Source: Hemibagrus wyckioides | Lineage: Eukaryota > Chordata > Actinopteri > Siluriformes > Bagridae | NCBI RefSeq assembly: GCF_019097595.1 | Contig: NC_080716.1 | Location: 11,527,401 to 11,591,400 of the forward strand | DNA length: 64,000 nt | Direction: 5' to 3' | Part shown: positions 22,778-36,925 of the stretch, in pieces | How positions within the stretch are numbered: position 1 is the first letter of the stretch | How the letters are laid out: each line of letters starts with the position of its first letter | Position numbers and translations under genes: made by a program | Notes under the pieces: model-generated | Told to the model about the DNA's origin: nothing | The model's input: the letters and a program-made list of their open reading frames with translations, nothing else | Database searches by the model: none

Positions 22778-24168
22778 ATGTTTAAATATAATTTTGTGGT
22801 TTTTTATCCATTTCATACATTTGAATGATGTTAGAATGCTTGGGTCTATTTCCTCATGTTCCAGAAACGTCCCCAAGGTTCATGTGAGGTCAGGATACAG
22901 AGGTCCTGCTATTCTTTCATTGTTCTTCATTTAGACCTATTTGTCTGAGTGTTTGATCATGTCAGGAGCATGGTGCTGATTGGTTCCTGGGCTAATCTCC
23001 ACCGCTTATCTTCCTCACCAGTTTAGGTTTTCCACAGGTCCAATTTGGCAGTACAATTTTTTGAAGGGAAGCATTACAACTGTACAGTTTGTATACCAAT
23101 GGGCTTAAAAGTATGTTTGTATATCATTTAAACCATTTGGGGTCCTCCTTACAAATGTTTGCATTCTGGGTGGAGCCACAGTCCCTGATGTCAGACAAAA
23201 ACAATACTAACAACCTCCAAACTAGATCATCACAGGACAGAACAGACTGTTAGTTCAAAATTGGTAAAACTGTTAATAGGTAATAATATGTAAATTAGTA
23301 TTGGAATAAAAACAAGGAAATGATGTATTGGTTTGTCAGATAGCTTTGTCTGAAATAAAACTACATAAAACTCAATCGTTTATTTTAGCTCAGAGGATTT
23401 CAAGAAACTTGGAGTTTGAACTCACCTTTAGTTAGTCACGAGGACAGAACTTCAACCACTCTGCTTCCATAGCTTATGTAAATAAAAACACTGAAATGAA
23501 TCAGCATACTGACTAATTTCTGATCAATATCATTTCAGATGCATAGAATGTTTCGTATGAATGCTAGCCCAATTCTGCATACAGAAATCGTATAGAACAA
23601 TTTCTTCTCAACCAGCAAGCGTAATAAATATTATATTTTAATGATTTATTTATTATTATATTTGTATCCTTTCCTGTTATTTGCTTTATGTCAATGATCT
23701 GGGGAATTTAAAGCATTTGCAAGTTGTTATGTAAATTGATGTGCTATTTTTGGGTGTAATCAATTTCCATCCAGCACGAAAGTTTGGAATGTGAAAGATT
23801 GATTCTTACAAGTTATGTTTTTAGAAATAATTAAACTTTATGGCTTCACATTTGCTCAGTATTACACGCTGCTCCGAGTTATGTGCTGGAAGGAAATAAC
23901 CCTCATTAGAGTTGGAGTACTGAATATTTCCTGTTGGCCATGCTGAGTGGGCTTGAAGCTACATGTGTAGCTGTGTGAAATAATGTCTATGCTTGAACTC
24001 TCCTGTGGCAAATGTTCCAGCAATGCTTTGGAAATGCTTTGTGGAAACAAAAATGTTAAGGGAAATGAGAATAGTAGGTGGAACATATTAGATGAGATTT
24101 TCTTTTTTTGCAAATGTTGAATTGAGGCAGGAAAATGGAAGTGAGGCAAGACAGCAACATTTTATAAT

Positions 24169-24170
<2 letters not shown>

Positions 24171-24217
<47 letters not shown>
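24171..24217. repeat. (ATT)n microsatellite
   Basis: About 15 ATT units followed by imperfect continuation to about 24229. Confidence 0.9.
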
Positions 24218-24219
<2 letters not shown>

Positions 24220-25659
24220 TATTATATTAAGAACTTTATTCAATATTAACCCTAGTTCTGATGCAATCAATGGTGGATATATAGAGAATTGGAATATTTT
24301 TTTTTTTAACAGACCCAGTATTAAAGACATCATAAAATCTAAAAAAACATCCAGACCAAAGTTATATATTTTAAAAAAGGTGCCCAATACTTTTGAACGA
24401 AGACATAAGCCTGAACCCACTGACATCTCGTGAGCGTTTAATGAAGTTTAAAAAGTGACTAAAGTGTTAAAAGTGATAAAAAGTGAAGTTTAATGCAGTC
24501 GCAAATAAAACCTCACAAGAACATATTAAATACAAAATACAAAAAAAATGTGGAAAAGAAGCGGAAGTCACAGACAATAAAGTAATAAATAGCGTTACAA
24601 TAATTATTAGGCTAAGAAGCTGCTTTAAAGCTGGTAACGGAAAGGGTGGGGAGTGTGAAAAAGTGATTCAGTGAAAATCTCAAAGGTCGTATTGTGGAAT
24701 TATTTAAAAAAAATGGCTGCTTCAATACTTTTTGTGGTTTATTCTCAGGACATTTTCAGTAATACTTAATGATCATTTTATTTTTGGAAAACATTCTTTT
24801 GTAGATATTTAATGATATATCCAAATGCTAATCTACTAAGACCATTAAAATAACTGATTATAAAGGAAATTAATACATTACTATAAAAAAAAAAAGAAAT
24901 AAAAAATATCCAGGTTGGAAAAGAAAATCCCTTTTTATCTTATCCATAAAAGAGGATCATTTGATCAAGAGGCACTCTTATATTGGTGTGGTTTTATCAG
25001 TCTGAGTTAATAAGTGATTGGTCTAAGCAGAGCTTTAGTAGCTGCAGGAGTGTGATCAGCCCATGTTTACTGAATCTCTACATCGATCTTCTTCCTCTGT
25101 GTGTATGAGCTTGTGTCAAGTCTATGATCCCCCTCTGTGGTATTTTTATACCCCGAGACACCAGAAAGTTGAATGTGAATCCAAGTCTGTGCTTGTGTGA
25201 AGGATGCAGAGCGATAGAAGTGCAGAGGGAAAGACCCTTACATTTCCATACAATGGTAATGATAGAGACCCTGTGCCATGTCACAAACAAACATCTCTCC
25301 TTTCTTTGGTAGCTAATTGCATCCTCTCTGAATTAGTCCTGTCTTTGTTTGGATGTTAGAAAAAGATTAAGAAAGTAGAGTAAGAAGGTGAAGTGTGAAA
25401 TCACGCTCTGTTATCTGCGCCGGTGTGTTTATGTATGTGTCTGAGCACGTGTGTGGGACATTACACTGAATATAATGATTCGAAAATGACCCCTGATTTA
25501 ACGCACAGGCTCTTTTAACACACACACACATTTGATCATTTTAAGGAATTATTCTGTGAAAGGATACAACAGATTAAATCTTAGAATGATATGTAATATC
25601 CTTTCAACAACAAAAAAAGGTCTCAGAGCAGATAATGGAGAGAAACAGTAGTTTAGAAA

Positions 25660-25660
<1 letters not shown>

Positions 25661-25693
<33 letters not shown>
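25661..25693. repeat. (TG)n microsatellite
   Basis: About 16 TG units. Confidence 0.9.
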
Positions 25694-25695
<2 letters not shown>

Positions 25696-26455
25696 TGTTC
25701 TATGAGTCACCATGTGAGGGAGCTATCAAGTTCCATACGACTGTGAACAGTGACGGCACCAAATTACACTCCAAATTACAATAGCTATGAAACAAGGAAG
25801 AAAACCTGGCTACTCTAGCTACTTGCTGCAATTACATTCTTTCCATGATGTCTTTCATTCATTTCTATTTTTCAGTAAATTAATGTTTCCATGTTGGTTG
25901 GTGCAATCATGCAGCTATACCACTGAGACATTTGGCTCCACTTCATATCAAGTAACTCTAACATCTGTGTAGATACACATAAACTATAGAGGCTTGTCCA
26001 GTGTGATTAATGAGGATGTTTTACACTTTGACAGATATTGTAATGTATATAGAAAACATGTCATGGATATCAGCCTTAGTTTGGGGCGTATGTAAATACA
26101 CACTGTATCACAACATTTGTAACAAAGACATTCACTCAAATTAAACTGTGTAAAGATCATAATCTTTCCATGAAATGTTGATTTTCTTTTCTTTTCTTTT
26201 TTTAATTGGACACATAAATACATTACAGAGCAGGGGTTAAATGTATACAGAAATCAGAGGTCAGTACACAACAGCAAGGGAAAAACACAAAAACAATATG
26301 ACACTGTATACAATTTATCGTTTCTTTCGCAATTTCCTAAAACATCCGCGAAGTAAGCTGTATTTCTTTTGTAACTGGTTGATAGTCATGAAGAAGCTGT
26401 CGTTGGAAGGATTTTCCAAACTGGTCACTCCTCTCTCATTCCATTTAATACTGTT

Positions 26456-26567
<112 letters not shown>

Positions 26568-27093
26568 TTATTTATTTTCTTATTATTTATTATTTTATTT
26601 TGTTTTGTTGTAGTAGATTTGGTACATAGGACTGTGCCATAGTGGACTCTGAATGAATGGTGAATGATTACTGTTCAGTATTTTATTTTATTTTTAACAT
26701 GTGGTCAGAGATGTGTAATTAGTGTTGTTATATAGCACTTTTATCTAGCAGGTTTTGATGGATTTATCTATGAGTGATAGGTTTTTCAAAAGCAAATCTT
26801 GGGTTATTGTCTTTTTAGTATCTATACCATATAGTATTTGTATTTTTTTGGTCGAATGCAAGTTATCGAATGCAATGTGGTTGGAAAGAGAGAGAATACT
26901 AATATGAAATTGGAGCATTCAGTCCATCATTTTCATTTCTGAAGAGTGACCAATTTTTTAGAAAATTATGGAGGGGGTTGATTTTCTTAAAAAAAAAAAA
27001 AAAAAGTTATTACCTAATCTACCACAGTTATATTTTATATCTGTTCTACTAGGTGGTGAAGGCATTATGTTTTAGGATGTTTGTGCATACTGC

Positions 27094-27252
27094 TGCAAGC
27101 TACTGTTGCACAAATTACTGAAGAAGTTAATGCTGGTTCAGAAAGGTGTTAGCATACACAGTGCATGATGGGTCAGGGCTGATTTGGCAGCAAAAAGGGG
27201 GACAGACGCAATATTAGCCAGGTGGTCATAATGTTATGCCTGGTTGGTGTAT
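27094..27252 (+). mobile_element. Tc1-like MITE, copy C (5'-truncated)
   Basis: It begins inside the element (GCAAGCTACTGTTGCACAAA) and ends with the terminal repeat GGTCATAATGTTATGCCTGG. Its junction ACAGTGCATGATGGGTCAGG matches that of copy D. Confidence 0.7.
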
Positions 27253-28535
27253 ATTATCATTATTATTTAATATAATTGCATCATTGTACAAACATATACT
27301 TATCCAGCAGATGAACTGATTATATTTTGGAACTGATCAAGGTCAAAAGTCTGAAAGTGTATCGCTTCAGTAGCTTCCTTCCTGTTTGACATATATTTTA
27401 AGGGTATAAGTAACAAGAAGGAATAGACTTGTTGCCAGTGGACACGTGGACACCCCATTGATGCCACTGATGTTGAGTTCTACTTGTTCACAACATCCCT
27501 GGTATTCATCAACCTTTTTTATTCACTTTTAACAATTTATCAATACTTTGAACAATCACTTGTGAACAATAATGTGTTACATGTAGCTCAGTATTTGCTA
27601 AATATGGTGTAGTGCTTGACACAATATTGATCAATAAGCAGTTATAAATAAAAATAATCTGTCATTTGTAACCAAATATTAAAATAAAGGAATATATTTT
27701 CTTATATAAAGTGAATTTTTCCATACATTTAGATTCAAACTCTGATATGTATGTATGAACGCAACCATTTAAGTCTTTAAATGTAACCTAGATATATGGA
27801 TAGATTGTATGTAGTAATTGTGAAATTACAGAGTGGTGTTTATCCTCCTGATTCAAACCATATTTTCCATTTGCCTGAGCCTCACCTCGAACCTAATCAC
27901 AATCGTCTTTGTCACCATGTATGTGGGTGTCAGTGTGTGAGCTCTGAGTTTTGATCTCAAAGACATTCTGTTCAAACATTCGGGAATAGGTGTTGATTTG
28001 AGATTGCACTCTGAGCTGTCAAAATGGGTTATTTTATCCAGCTACTAGCATTAGCAACGAAAATGATTAACATCTGTGTATGTTAACATGTTAAAAATTA
28101 TTGACATCTAAGTGTTTGGGTATATATAATCCTCTTATAAATTCCGACAGGTTAGCTCATGCTAACAAACTGACAATGAAAGACATAAATAAAATTCAGG
28201 TACACATGTAAATGGCAGTGAATTCTTTTCACTTGAAGGCATCATTATATGGACTTACTGACACTCCCTAAATTTCCAAACAGTATATTCCAAACAGACT
28301 TTCATTTTCAGAAAGGTAGAGTCTGTGTTTCCTTGTATAGAATCACTGCTGATTGAAATGTTGATAATAAATCAGGGAAGAAAGACAGTAAAATTTGTGA
28401 CAATGAGTTATATAAATGATACGTGAAAATTTTTTCATTGACTAATTGTCTGTGCCTATTACATATATTTTTAAAAAATTCATTTAAAAATTTCATTTCT
28501 ATTGTTCAAATGTTTTAAATTCCCATTTCTGCCCT

Positions 28536-28775
28536 AGGTGTGTGTGTGTGAATGCTTTTGGGGTTTCCTCTGGGTACTCCAGTTTCCTCCACCAGTCAAA
28601 AGCAATTTTTTGGCTGACTGGCCTCTCTAAATTGTCTGTAGTGTGAATGTGTGTGTGTGTGTGTGTGTGGTTGAGTGTGATAGGTTGGCACTGTCCGCCT
28701 TGTGCCCTGACACCCTGGGATAGTCTCTTGGTTTCTCAAAACCCTGTGTAGGATAAGCAGTTTAGACAATGGATG
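28536..28775 (+). repeat. Dispersed fish repeat, copy 2
   Basis: The order GGGTACTCCAGTTTCCTCCA, TGGCTGACTGGCCTCTCTAA, then CTTGTGCCCTGACACCCTGG and TGTGTAGGATAAGCAGTTTA matches the repeat at 47327-47603. A (TG)n tract lies inside at 28647-28668. Confidence 0.65.
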
Positions 28776-28984
28776 CATTGGAGTTTAAATGAGAGCCTTT
28801 TGTTCTTTTATAGTGGGGGTGTTGAATCAGTGCTACCTGCCCTGGCGTCCACATATTTTTAGCCATATATGCATTTCTTTCTAAAATAACATTTTAAATC
28901 AATTTTATTAGGCTCGGATTATGTGAAATGTCTACCATACAAGATGTTGTAAATAAGAAATGTCTGATTTCTATAGCTATAATT

Positions 28985-29526
28985 CACCAATCAGGCATAA
29001 CATTATGAGCACTGAGAGGTGAAGTGAATGTGACTGATGATCTCCTCATCATGGCACCTGTTAGTGGGTGGGATATATTAGGCAGCAAGTGAACATTTGG
29101 TCCTCACTGTTGATGTGTTAGAAGCAGGAAAAATGGGCAAGCATAAAGATTTGAGCGAGTTTGACAAGGGCCAAATTGTGATGGCTAGACCACTGGATAG
29201 AGCATCTCCAAAACTGCAGCTCTTGTGGGGTGTTCTCGGTCTGCAATGGTCAGTATCTATCAAAAGTGGTTCAATAAAGGAACAGTGGTGAACCAGCGAC
29301 AAGGTCTTGGGCAGCCAAGGCTCACTGATGCACATGGGGAGCGAAGGCTGGCCCGTGTGATCCGATCCAACAGACAAGCTACTGTTGCTCAGATTGCTGA
29401 AGAAGTTAATGCTGGTTCTGACAGAAAGGTGTCACAGTGCATGATGGGTCAGGGCTGATTTGGCAGCAAAAGGAAGACCAACACAATATTAGGCCAGTGG
29501 TCATAATGTTTTGCCTGATCAGTGTA
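28985..29526 (+). mobile_element. Tc1-like MITE, copy D (most complete)
   Basis: Both ends are present: CCAATCAGGCATAACATTAT at the left and CATAATGTTTTGCCTGATCA at the right. On the plus strand it encodes the transposase N-terminus in two overlapping frames ([18 protein letters not shown] in one; then [20 protein letters not shown] and [20 protein letters not shown] in the next). A frameshift at about 29210 separates them. The catalytic domain is deleted; the reading frame passes from GSDRKVS into the terminal region. This is the longest copy of the family here. Confidence 0.8.
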
Positions 29527-30515
29527 TAAACCTGTGCTTTAGAAACCTGTGGTTATAGAAAATTACAGTCAGCACCTTAATCAACAATCAATAATCGGCA
29601 CCTTTTAACCCATCAAAATTACACATTCAACATTGCTGTGGGATTAAAATAGATGAAATAATCCAAACAGAATCAGTATTCAGTGCTGGCTGTGTGACCT
29701 ACATGATTATGCAGAGCAGAGCATACCAAGCTGTGACTCTGCAAATTAATTTTGGAGAAAGGCTTTCCATGAGCATTATTTACCAGGTGTGTGTGTGTGT
29801 CTGTGTGTCAGTTAGGATAGGTTGGATAGGCTTATTTACATCTGCTGCTAGAGATTAACACGAACCCAGATTAAATGATCAGAGAAGCAAAATTAATTTT
29901 AAAGGGATAGCATGATGAGAAAAAAACGAGTGCATGTATACATCAGGGATATGACCAGAGCTGGCTAGGTACTTACCCTAAGCTTCCTACAAACATTACA
30001 CACATACATCCATCTAATCTTACTGAGAAATCTATCACTCCAAAATATTTCTGTCACAGAGTGTCTTGTAAGCCTACAGTAACTGTGCTACTATGTATGT
30101 AAAGTAATAAAGCGCTAATAAGTAATGTTCTACTTTCTACCTGTGTGTATGGCGTGGGACGACACATTCAGGCATGACTCAGGCTCAGTGATGGTTATGG
30201 TGGTGGCAGTGGTGGGTGAGGAGGTTGTATGTTGTCTTGGGGATGCCTGGGTTTGTGAGAATAACTGTTGTGATGTATTTATTGTTGTTGTAGGGTCAGG
30301 TTGCCAGATTGAGCCTGTGCTCTGCTGATAGCGCCTGTGTTATTGTAAGGCCACAAGGCCATCTGATAAGCACATAGTTTGGCGATAAGGCCTGTTTAGG
30401 ATGGTGCTGAGCCAGAACCCTTAAAAAACCCACAAGAGTTCAGGGCCCCCACACACATAAACAGCTGTAAGCCAATTAAAAAAAGGAATTATATGCTCCA
30501 TTGACTTATTACAGT

Positions 30516-30524
30516 AAGAGAGAG

Positions 30525-30556
<32 letters not shown>
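30516..30556. repeat. (GA)n microsatellite
   Basis: An imperfect then perfect GA tract of about 20 units. Confidence 0.85.
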
Positions 30557-30561
<5 letters not shown>

Positions 30562-30693
30562 GGTGGGTTATCTGCACAGGGATCAGCAAAGGGAAGCTGC
30601 TCATCTGACCACAGTCAGGGAAGTTAGAGCTGTAAGAGGCTAAAGCATGAAATGACATCTCTTGTGTGAAATGAAATGAAATGAAATGACATA

Positions 30694-30719
30694 GTGTGTG
30701 TGTGTGTGTGTGTGTGTGT
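30694..30719. repeat. (TG)n microsatellite
   Basis: About 13 TG units, preceded by four GAAAT units at about 30668-30688. Confidence 0.85.
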
Positions 30720-32499
30720 ACATGTACTGTAAATCCTTTAAAAGACAGGAAGTAGGCAAAACTAAGGAACTCAGCTGATCGTTATGTCTGTTTTCGAAAG
30801 AAAATAGTTGAATTTACATTAACTTCAAATTGTTGATTTTTTCTTTCACTGCAATTGATATAATGAGCAGTTATTAAATCCTATTGGGCTAAACTACATT
30901 TCCCATTTCAAGTAGAACTGGTGCATCTTTTACTAATCCCAGTCCTCTGTTGAACACCAATTTACAACGTCACATTGAATTTCATATATTTTTTCGATGA
31001 GTTTGGTATTATTTTATTCTTTTTCTGATTACTGATTGTACTGTAACTTACTGCAGTCTTGTGTGCTGCTTGAAAGTGGGCTGCCTGTTGAATAGCCATG
31101 CTGTAAAATATTACAGATTGTTCATTAGTGAATGTCAGGTAAGAAGTAACACCCTTATAAACCCCCTGTAACACATTTTGAGTAATCAGCCCTAGGCCAT
31201 ATGGAGTTCATTTAAAATCAATAACAGTTATCTGTGTGTGTGTGTGTGTGTGTGTCTGAGTGCATATGTGCTGGCGGGAGGAAGCAGTCATACACACATT
31301 CATGCTATGCGTTTCCCCTATAAAACCTACAGCTGTGAGAACCAAAACTCTTCTCTCTCTCTGTGTGTGTGTGCATGGGGGGATCTATCCCCCACTCAGT
31401 CTTCACCCAGAGAGAACCACAGTAAAATGGACTAGAAATGAATCAGACTAAAATGAAAAACATTTTGGTGTGACTCTGTTCAGTTTCGAAATGTAGTTTC
31501 GTTCTTATCTAGATCTTATCTAGAGTGTCTGGTGCATTCTGTCAATAAAAGCAGCCAAGAAACAGCTACTTTTAGAAAACTAAAAAGGAATACCCTGACC
31601 AAAAAATGTGCGATTATCTCATTTACACGCCACTAAGTGCTTCACACAAATCTCAACATTCTTTTCAGTGCTGTGGAAAGCAAATCAGACTGCACCCTTT
31701 GAAAATCCCTAGGCTTGTGCTCCCATAAAAAAGTATACAAAATATATTAAGAGACTCAGATAGAGCTTATGTTTTTATGTCAGATGTATAACCTTCTTTG
31801 TCTATGTATTATTCCAATGCCTCAGAGCTTTTTTCTGCAGTTAAACTGAGTTAGCTGGTTAACGTTACTAGCTAGTTTAACACAACCTCAGGCTTTATGC
31901 AGCACTGACTTTAAAGTAAAGCGTGAGCCAGCTAATTTCAAGACAACAAAAATGACCACAACAATTGGTAAAGAGAAACAAAACAGTTTTGCACATTTTT
32001 ATTATCTGATCTGTGTTGTCAAAGCTTGCTATCATGTGTGTGTGTGTGTATGTGTGTGTGTGTATGTGTGTGCGTGTGTGCAACTTCAGCCTTTCATCTC
32101 CACCCTTCTCAGCCTTTTAACACACAACTGGTGAAACAGCACACCTGACACTGGAGTAGGTGTGTGAGAGATCGATTCACACATGCACTCACGCACACAC
32201 AGAGATGATGATTAACTTCTATTTAAACTTGTATAACTCTGAATCAAGGGAACTCAATACAGTCTGAATCAATATAAAGTTTCTAATGTGTGTGTGTGTG
32301 TGTGCGTGTGTGTGTGTGCGGGAAGGTTTGGAGGGGGGAACTTGTTCTTTGGTCTATAATACTTTACTCTGATGTTTTTCTCTGAGAGATCAGATTCAGG
32401 TTAATGTTCATAGGCTATCCTATCTTCATGCAGAAAAACAATGGGCAAGTTCAAACACTATATATCACTCTCACTGATTTTATTCTCCCCTTCTGTGTG

Positions 32500-32534
<35 letters not shown>

Positions 32535-33220
32535 GTCTCTCTCTCATAGTCATTCACAGCCTTGTCACAGGATGTTGGCTATTCCTCTTCTGTCTTTGCA
32601 CAAATGCTCATAAAAATGATAAACTGTTGCAATAATCAGTGTCAAACAGTCAACTAGTGTGTGTGTGTGTGTGTGTGTATGTGTGTGTGTGTGTGTGTTC
32701 TTTAGTCTAGGCCAGGAAGGTGAAAGGGTGAAAGTGGACCTAATCTCTGATGGATCTTTGGGAAATATTTCTGAAACCATCGAGTCTATTTAAACCCAAC
32801 AGTGAATTCAGCTCAGTGCATTACACATGTCTATGTGTGTAAGGTGTAAACTATACAATTAGCAACAGAGTTTTTCCTTTAATATTGGCAGCAAACACCA
32901 TTTTACACACATTTAAAGGAAAACTTTGTCTTCCAGATGTGTAGCATGTGATTACCTCAGACTGTAATGGTTTGGGGAAAAGGACAGAAAGTCTGTTTAC
33001 TTGAAAATCAAATCTATTAGAACTTTAAGGTCAGTTGTTGGAGCATTGAATAATCATATATGCTAAAACAACAAACGTTTATAATTATCAAATTCTTTGA
33101 TTAACAGCATTTGTAAAGTCTAAACTTGTATAATTTTTCATAGGGAAGTGTGTAAATGATGTACATGTGTTGGCTGATTGTGTATAGATATACACAATAG
33201 ATATATAGATATACACACAC

Positions 33221-34506
<1,286 letters not shown>

Positions 34507-34546
34507 CATAAGACATATTTTCTTAGGTAAACTATATTTTCCCTCC

Positions 34547-34852
34547 ACTCTAATTGATTCCAAAGATGTTCTATCAGGTTGAGGTTAGGACTCATCTATC
34601 AAACCCGCTCATCCATGTCTTTATGGACCTTGCTTTGTGCACTGGTGTACAGTCATGTTGGAACAGGAAGAGGTCATCCCCAAACTGTTCCCACAAATTT
34701 GGGAGCATGAAATTGTCCAAAATGTCTTGGTATACTGAAGCATTAAGAGTTCCTTTCACTGGAACTAAGGGGCCAAGATCAACCCCTGAAAAACAACACC
34801 TGAATACAATGATTTGGAGGGGTGTCCCAAAACCTTTGCCAGTATAGTGTAT
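34547..34852 (-). mobile_element. Tc1-like element with internal deletion, copy 2
   Basis: It is about the same sequence as 10801-11100: AAATTGTCCAAAATGTCTTG, then TTTCACTGGAACTAAGGGGC, then the jump from CCTGAAAAACAAC to ACCTGAATACAATGATTTGG. It ends in GGGGTGTCCCAAAACCTTTG. The left part is truncated where it meets the neighbouring Tc1-like element. The frame PNLNLIEHLWNQLE on the minus strand is the transposase C-terminal motif. Confidence 0.75.
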
Positions 34853-34948
34853 ATCTCATCCTAAGACCTTTGTTAATTTTGCAGGTTTCTGCTTTACAAA
34901 ATCAGGAGAATCCAGCCATCTCTATCCGGAGAGGCCATTCTGTGATCT

Positions 34949-35005
34949 GGTCATCTCAAGATCAGACTGCAGCTCCCTCCTGGCTGGTCTTCCTCTGATA
35001 CAAGG
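34949..35005 (+). mobile_element. LINE reverse transcriptase fragment
   Basis: The plus strand encodes SDCSSLLAGLPLI, close to the conserved DYCNSLLAGLP block of CR1/L2/Rex-type reverse transcriptases. Only this short piece is recognisable. Confidence 0.5.
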
Positions 35006-35109
35006 AAGACACACACCTTGGCATCCAGGTAGTGTCATGATCTTACTCTGGCTGTTCAAACAGCTTAGTCATTTCAAACAGTAAAGATCTTTATCAATCA
35101 CTTAACTAA

Positions 35110-35147
<38 letters not shown>

Positions 35148-36437
35148 AAATCCTTTGACTTCTGTTTTCTTTTCTTACAGTACTAACCTCTTCTGACAGG
35201 TCCTAGTCCCAGACCTAGTGAACTAGAGTGAAGATATGTTTAGAGACTATAATTTCTGTAAAAATAAACTGTTTTTGTTGTACTGTATCTAGTTACAGTT
35301 TCTTTGTTGACTGAGTCGAACATTTTCTGGACTTCTACTTGTAATTAGAATAGGGTCATTTTCCTTGGCCAAAGCTAAAAAATAAAAATATCAATATTAA
35401 TAGCACAATACTGATTCTTAGGGTTAATAATTTTAACAAACGTATAATATTAATATGAAAATGTAACATTATTTATGTGTTCATATATTACAGTAAAATA
35501 CTAGTTTTATGAACCATTTCAGTTAGAGACACACGTTCAGTATCATAGTCAAAATTATATGAAGTATTGAGGACAGAGTTGTGTCATGCTCAAAGTCTGG
35601 CCATAAGCTGGTCCCACAGAGCCACAAACACCACTGTAGACAAGAGAGGTCACTCTGAAACAATCAAAAAGTGTCCTTTGACAGGACATAGTCATATGTT
35701 GTAAAATGTTATTACATGATCAAATTTGTTAGCTTGTCTTGATTTAAAATAATTATTTTAACTATAAATCATTTATATTTATAATTAAATTTAACATCTT
35801 ATAGATCTTAATTAAGATTAAAAGACAACAGATTAATAGTTATATTTCTAAGTAATAATGTGTAAATACATAAATAATATAAAATATAATTACATTTCTG
35901 TTAATTAAAAGCTTAACTAGAGCAGTTCAGATGTCCAAAATCCCACAAATAGTATTTTTAAGGTTTGTGAAATTTTTTCTGACTAAATCTGTTACCAGAA
36001 AGGGAAGAATATTAATAAGATGTTATTTTTTCTGTGTGTGTGTGTGTGTGTTCATATAAATCAGATAAGGAAACACTGACAGTAATAGGTTTAAAATGAT
36101 GGCATGTTAACAAGCATGTATGGGGTTGAATGTTTAGGTGTCTGAATACTTTTGGGCACATATTATACATTTTACTACTTTTTCACCAGGACTTAAAATG
36201 TACCAGTAGTGTTCATCTCAAGTGTTCATAAATTGGCTTGCAGACTGAAAGAGGGGAAATTAACTCTTACAAGTTAACACTTATTTACAAAGCATCATTT
36301 ACATGACTGACATTTCTTTGTAAACACCCAGACACAGAGTCGTCTCTGCCAGTTTGGCAACAGTGTAGTTTCATTTGCTTTGCTTTCCATGTTTCCTGTT
36401 AAAGTCCATCACAAAATTGCGACAGCTTCCTGATGCA

Positions 36438-36439
<2 letters not shown>

Positions 36440-36498
<59 letters not shown>
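36440..36498. repeat. (AT)n microsatellite
   Basis: About 29 AT units with one GT interruption near 36487. Confidence 0.9.
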
Positions 36499-36655
36499 CA
36501 TTCTATATATAGACAGAATCCTAACTCAGCAATGAGAGTTAGTTTTTTATTTATATAGCTTTTTCAATCCTGTATCAATTATATGCCTGGGTACTTGGTA
36601 TAAAAATATACATACATGCTGTTTGAAATATGGGCAGTATATGATGCAGTTCAGT

Positions 36656-36925
36656 CCTGAGCTTGGGCTCTCTCTGTGTCTGTATCTGTGGGTTTCTTCC
36701 TGGTTCTTAGGTTTCATCCAAACTCCCAAAATCATACCGGTTTGTGATAAATTGCCCCTAGTTGTGAATGAGTGTGAAATTGTGTGTGCATTATATCCTG
36801 TGATACACTGGCATCCTATTTTAGGGTGTATTCTCACCTCATGCTCGGTGTTGTCAGAATCAGCTGCTTGACCCTGATCAAGATAAAGCAGTTACTAAAA
36901 GTGATAGAATGAATGTTAGAATGCT
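36656..36925 (+). repeat. Dispersed fish repeat, copy 3 (diverged)
   Basis: It shows TTCATCCAAACTCCCAAAAT, then GTGATAAATTGCCCCTAGTT, CACTGGCATCCTATTTTAGG and CCCTGATCAAGATAAAGCAG, in the order known from diverged copies of this repeat. Confidence 0.5.

Noticed and set aside
24380..24400. Possible solo transposon end (CCCAATACTTTTGAACG)
   Set aside because: It resembles Tc1-like ends, but no partner end or internal sequence is visible.
31376..31395. Inverted repeat GGGGGGATC/TATCCCCC
   Set aside because: It is short, isolated and expected by chance in a region of this size.
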